DNA from: Candidatus Hydrogenedentota bacterium
GTDB lineage: Bacteria > Hydrogenedentota > Hydrogenedentia > Hydrogenedentales > SLHB01
NCBI GenBank assembly: GCA_016934125.1
Contig: JAFGTL010000526.1
Coordinates: forward strand, 1-16,490
Length of the DNA stretch: 16,490 nucleotides
Direction of reading: 5' to 3'
The position numbers and the translations under genes are program-made. The notes under the pieces are model-generated. The model saw only the letters and a list, made by a program, of their open reading frames with translations. It searched no databases and was not told the DNA's origin. This document shows positions 13,237 to 16,490 of the stretch, one piece after another. The first letter of the stretch is position 1. Each line of letters opens with the position of its first letter.

Positions 13237-14784
13237 ATGAGTGAATGTCGCCCCAATTTCATAGTCATTTTCACCGATCAGATGCGCGCCGATCACATGG
13301 GATGTGCCGGGAACAGCGCGATCCGGACGCCCCACCTGGATCGGTTGGCGTCGGATGGGGTGCATTTCACGCGCAGTTACGTGAACAACCCGCTCTGCAT
13401 GCCGAGCCGGGCCACGTTGTACACGGGGCTGCCGCCCCGTGCGCACGGCGTGCGCACCAACGGGATCCCGTTGGATCGGCGGTTCCCGACGGTGCCTCAG
13501 GCGCTGGCGGCGGCCGGATACGACACGGGCTCGGTGGGCAAGATCCACTTGTCGCCTTTCACGCTGCACCGGGCGCTCACGCCACCGCCCGCACGCCCGG
13601 AGGACTTCCCCGAATGCGGACGCTTCTGGCGGGAGGGCGCCCTTGGCCACGTGCCTACCCCCTACTATGGCTTCGAGCACGTCGAACTCACCATCGGCCA
13701 CGGCTGCGGCGTAGGCGGCGACTATGCCAACTGGCTTCAGCGGGAGCACCCGGACACCTGGAAGAGGCTTCAGGAAGGCGCATTGACGCCGTCGCCCTTG
13801 GGCGCGGAAGGCTGCGCGGCCGTGGCGATTCCGGACGAATGCCATCACACGGCATACGTGGCCGATCGCGCGATCGAGTACATCGGCAGCCGGCCGGCCT
13901 CGAAGCCGTTCTTCCTCCAGTGCTCGTTTCCCGATCCGCATCATCCCTACCATCTGCCCGAGTCGTGGGTGGGCGCCTACTCGCGGGACGACGTCATCCC
14001 GCCCGTATCGCGGCCGGGTGAGCTGGACGACTTGGCGCCATTCTTCCGCCGGATCTACGAAGGCTCGCTCCAGTTGAGCGGCCGCATTCACAAGACAGAC
14101 ATGCCCGAGGAACACCGCCGCGAGATCCTCGCGTACACCTATGGCATGGTGTCGCAAATCGACCATCACGTGGGCCGGGTGCTCGACTGCCTCGAACGCT
14201 CGGGGCTGGCAGACAACACGGTGGTGCTGTTCTTGTCCGATCACGGCGATCTCATGGGCGATCACGGCCTGCTGAACAAGGGGCCATTCCATTTCGAGGG
14301 CCTGCTGCGCGTCCCCTTCATCTGGCGGTGTCCGAGCCGGTTCAGGGCACGGCAGACGGACGCCCTGGGCAGCATTCTGGACGTGGCCCCGACCATCCTC
14401 GAGCTGGCCGGCGAGCCGGTTCCGGAAGGCCCGGCCTCTCCCGAAGCGCCAGGGCAGGCCCCGGCCTGGCCTGGCCGATCGCTCGTGCCCCTGTTGGCGG
14501 GTGAGTCTGACGGGGTTCAGGAATCCGTGGTCGTCGAGAATGACGAGGACTACCTCGGATTGCGGTTGCGGACACTCATCACGGCCACGCACAAGATCAC
14601 GACGTACACCGGCCATCGAGGCCCCGAGCCGTACGGCGAGCTGTTCGATCTGGCCAACGATCCTCACGAACTCCACAACCTGTGGGACAGCGAGCAGACG
14701 TTGCGGCGGGAACTCGTCGAGCAACTCCACTACCGGCTCGTCGAGACGGACTGCGCATTGCCGCGGCGGCTGTCGCACGCATGA
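13237..14784 (+). CDS. Formylglycine-dependent sulfatase (alkaline phosphatase superfamily), 515 aa
   Basis: Predicted to hydrolyse sulfate esters of a carbohydrate or related compound. The N-terminal metal site is in FIVIFTDQMRADHMG (8-22), with D14 and Q15 as in iduronate-2-sulfatase/choline-sulfatase-like S1 enzymes. The modification motif C-x-P-x-R is present as C54-M-P-S-R58, followed by ATLYTGLPPRAHG. This is a Cys-type motif that would need a formylglycine-generating enzyme or anaerobic maturase elsewhere in the genome. GKIHL (101-105), FPDPHHPY (231-238) and the second metal site SDHGDLMGDHG (334-344) complete the active site. LFDLANDPHELHNLW (469-483) is the usual C-terminal sulfatase segment. 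The start is ATG 13237 with AGGAG 10 nt upstream. Upstream in-frame sequence to 13048 shows no homology-like features. No signal peptide is visible, which suggests cytoplasmic action. It converges on the PA14 gene, with a gap of 21 nt. The substrate is undetermined. Confidence 0.93.
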   Translation: MSECRPNFIVIFTDQMRADHMGCAGNSAIRTPHLDRLASDGVHFTRSYVNNPLCMPSRATLYTGLPPRAHGVRTNGIPLDRRFPTVPQALAAAGYDTGSVGKIHLSPFTLHRALTPPPARPEDFPECGRFWREGALGHVPTPYYGFEHVELTIGHGCGVGGDYANWLQREHPDTWKRLQEGALTPSPLGAEGCAAVAIPDECHHTAYVADRAIEYIGSRPASKPFFLQCSFPDPHHPYHLPESWVGAYSRDDVIPPVSRPGELDDLAPFFRRIYEGSLQLSGRIHKTDMPEEHRREILAYTYGMVSQIDHHVGRVLDCLERSGLADNTVVLFLSDHGDLMGDHGLLNKGPFHFEGLLRVPFIWRCPSRFRARQTDALGSILDVAPTILELAGEPVPEGPASPEAPGQAPAWPGRSLVPLLAGESDGVQESVVVENDEDYLGLRLRTLITATHKITTYTGHRGPEPYGELFDLANDPHELHNLWDSEQTLRRELVEQLHYRLVETDCALPRRLSHA

Positions 14785-14805
14785 CGCGGGCCGGTTCCGG
14801 AGGGA

Positions 14806-16490
14806 TCAGAAGTCCAGGATTGGGAACGACGTGTCCTTGACGGACTGGGGCGGGCGCGCGAGGCGTTGTCCGGCCACTTCGCACAGCGGGCTCTCGGGGT
14901 AGTCGCGGAGGAGTTGCTGGTAGTAGGCGGCCGCATCGGCCGAGCCCAACAGGGCCGAGCAGTCGCCGAGCAAGAGCAGGGCGTGGGCTGCGTAGTTGTT
15001 GCCGGGGTTGCAGGAGAACATGTCCCGCACCTCGGCGAACGCGAGGGGTGTCTGTTCGTGCTTGAGCAAGGCAATGGCCTTGAGCACCGAGAGATAGCCG
15101 GCGAGCTTGTCCTCCGGAAAGGCCTGCTCCCACGCGGCGATCGTGTCGAGGGCGGCCTCGGGCTGGTTCCGGCGCAGATACTCCAATGCGCCCTGGGCGT
15201 AGCCGCCGCGAATCGTGGCCGTGGCCGGCTGGCCGGCAGCCTCACGGGCGTCAGCGTAGTAATCCCGGGCGCGGGCGGCCTCGCCCTTTCTGCGGTAGTA
15301 GTCGCCCAAGTCGCTGAACGCCACGGCCTCGAGCTTGGCACTGCCCTGGGCGGAAGCGGCCTCGCGTTCAAACAGCGGGAGCGCATCGTCGGCCCGGCCC
15401 GCGTCCATCAACAGGCCTCCGGCCAAGTGCAGCGCCGCGCACACCACCTCGCGCCGGGCGTGCTTGGCCGCGAGTTGCTCGAGGACGGTGAAGCCTTCGC
15501 TCACGTTGCCTTGGGCGATGAATGACTCCGCGTACGCATGCAGTCGACGCCCAGCGGCGGGGCTGGCGTAGCTGTCCGTGCGGAAGTACAAGGCTTTGAT
15601 GGCCTTGCCCTGCAACCGCACCTCGCCTGCCTCCTGGGCGAACGCTTCGATGGTGAGCAGTTCATCGACGCCGACCTTGTCGAGATCATAGGAGCCGATC
15701 AGACTGGCGTAGTGGCTGGCTACGTCTTCGGGCGCGAAGTCGCCGATGCCCTCATTCTCCCAGACACGTACACGCTGCGACACGTGCTTGTCGCCCGCGG
15801 TGAGCCGGACGGTGTAGACGCCGGGCGCGAGGTAGACGTGGGTGGGGCTGCGGCTTTCGGCCGAGATCCCGTCGCCGAAATCCCACAGGGCCGTACGGTG
15901 CCGGGCGGAGGAGGGGAAATCAACGCGGAACCGGACGGCGGACAGGAGCGAGTTGGCGGTGAGCAGGGCGCTTTCCTGCCAGAAGCTGAAGTCAAGCGGC
16001 GCGGTGTCATCGCGCTGTTCGTAGGCGCTCACGGCGGCCTGACGAAACGGGACGAAGGCCCCCGGCGGAATCACCTGGAACTCCTGTTGCCCCGGCAGGC
16101 GCCAAGCCGCCTCGGCGACTTGGCCGCCGCCGCCCTCGGCATGGTAGTACTCGAGCCGATGCGCCCCCTGGGTGAGATCGAGGGGGGCGTTGTGCCGCGC
16201 GTCCGCAACGGGCCCGTGCGTGCCCGGCCACTGCACCACGAGCCGGCCGTCGATGAGGAGGAATGACGCATCGTCCGAGGTGGTGGCGAAGGCGTATTCG
16301 CCGGCGATCGGGCAATAGAGCCAGCCCGTATAGAGGCTGAGGTAGTTGTCGGACGGGCCGAAGCGGTTGTGGCCGTCGAACACGGCCGGATGCAGCCCGC
16401 GGCCCTCGACATCGGGGCTCTTCTTGATGAGTTCCTGCATCTGGGCCCAGTTGTCGAAGCCACCGGAGCCCTTCTTGCGGACTTCGAGAA
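14806..16490 (-). CDS. PA14-PKD-TPR protein, 5' end beyond the window
   Basis: The frame stays open to the window edge: about 16 more codons (including KGSGGFDNWAQ) precede the first visible ATG at 16440. The gene is therefore 5'-truncated and the ATG is internal. Residues are numbered from that ATG. A PA14-like carbohydrate-binding domain covers about 20-125 (FGPSDNYLSLYTGW, TTSDDASFLLIDGRLVVQW, LTQGAHRLEYYHAEGG). A PKD domain is at about 165-228 (ALWDFGDG, then SPTHVYLAPGVYTVRLT). An all-alpha region with several TPR-like repeats runs from about 235 to 530 (LGDYYRRKGEAARARDYY, LLLLGDCSALLGSADAAAYY). PA14 and PKD domains normally act outside the cytoplasm, so export is inferred, but the signal peptide lies off-window. 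The likely role is a surface or periplasmic glycan-binding scaffold; no enzymatic motif is seen. It converges with the sulfatase. Confidence 0.85.
   Translation of the reverse strand, partial: LEVRKKGSGGFDNWAQMQELIKKSPDVEGRGLHPAVFDGHNRFGPSDNYLSLYTGWLYCPIAGEYAFATTSDDASFLLIDGRLVVQWPGTHGPVADARHNAPLDLTQGAHRLEYYHAEGGGGQVAEAAWRLPGQQEFQVIPPGAFVPFRQAAVSAYEQRDDTAPLDFSFWQESALLTANSLLSAVRFRVDFPSSARHRTALWDFGDGISAESRSPTHVYLAPGVYTVRLTAGDKHVSQRVRVWENEGIGDFAPEDVASHYASLIGSYDLDKVGVDELLTIEAFAQEAGEVRLQGKAIKALYFRTDSYASPAAGRRLHAYAESFIAQGNVSEGFTVLEQLAAKHARREVVCAALHLAGGLLMDAGRADDALPLFEREAASAQGSAKLEAVAFSDLGDYYRRKGEAARARDYYADAREAAGQPATATIRGGYAQGALEYLRRNQPEAALDTIAAWEQAFPEDKLAGYLSVLKAIALLKHEQTPLAFAEVRDMFSCNPGNNYAAHALLLLGDCSALLGSADAAAYYQQLLRDYPESPLCEVAGQRLARPPQSVKDTSFPILDF

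Noticed and set aside
12985..14778. A 788-codon minus-strand frame running from the flavoprotein through the whole antisense of the sulfatase
   Set aside because: The real flavoprotein starts at 12984 with its own Shine-Dalgarno and promoter. The upstream part is Arg/Pro/Ala/Val-rich antisense of a well-supported sulfatase and shows no domain.
14785..14805. CCGGTTCCGG inverted repeat between sulfatase and PA14 gene ends as a terminator
   Set aside because: The stem is only 4 bp with a 2 nt loop and no U-tract on either strand.

Overview
This is a GC-rich, gene-dense bacterial window with 14 genes supported by sequence (12 complete, 2 cut by the window edges). It shows no tRNA, rRNA, CRISPR array, insertion sequence or integrase. 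The gene mix suggests an envelope-rich, polysaccharide-handling Gram-negative lineage: a Wzx-type flippase, GDP-heptose enzymes, a DUF2961/GH172 protein, a formylglycine sulfatase and a PA14-PKD-TPR protein. Planctomycetota, Verrucomicrobiota, Lentisphaerota or Hydrogenedentota would all fit. That assignment is inference from gene content only, since no phylogenetic marker is present.

Region 1 (1-1663, minus strand) holds three tandem class I SAM-dependent methyltransferases. They are transcribed leftwards out of the window, and the last one, TylF-like, is cut by the edge. Region 2 (1856-6910, plus strand) is a tight five-gene operon. It encodes a polysaccharide flippase, a GT4-type glycosyltransferase, and an HddC-like nucleotidyltransferase, HddA-like GHMP kinase and GmhB-like phosphatase. 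The last three are consecutive-pathway enzymes for GDP-D-glycero-alpha-D-manno-heptose; only the GmhA isomerase step is missing. The two regions are divergent, with back-to-back sigma70-like promoters in the 192-196 bp between them. Together they look like a locus for making, decorating (O-methylation) and exporting a heptose-containing surface glycan.

Region 3 (6926-12984, minus strand) reads as a second five-gene transcription unit, starting at a good sigma70-like promoter (13048-13076). In transcription order it encodes an iron-sulfur flavoprotein, an MDR oxidoreductase without zinc ligands, a zinc-type MDR dehydrogenase without a structural-zinc lobe, an ArnT/PMT-like membrane glycosyltransferase and an exported GH172-like protein. 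The last two overlap by 4 nt. The GH172-like protein appears to carry Gly where the family has its nucleophile Glu.

Region 4 (13237-16490) has a Cys-type sulfatase (plus strand) without an obvious signal peptide. It converges on a 5'-truncated PA14-PKD-TPR protein (minus strand).

No gap between genes exceeds 300 bases. The longest (12985-13236 and about 1664-1855) hold the promoters described. Many long overlapping reading frames occur on the opposite strand or in other frames because of the high GC content; they were rejected as shadows.
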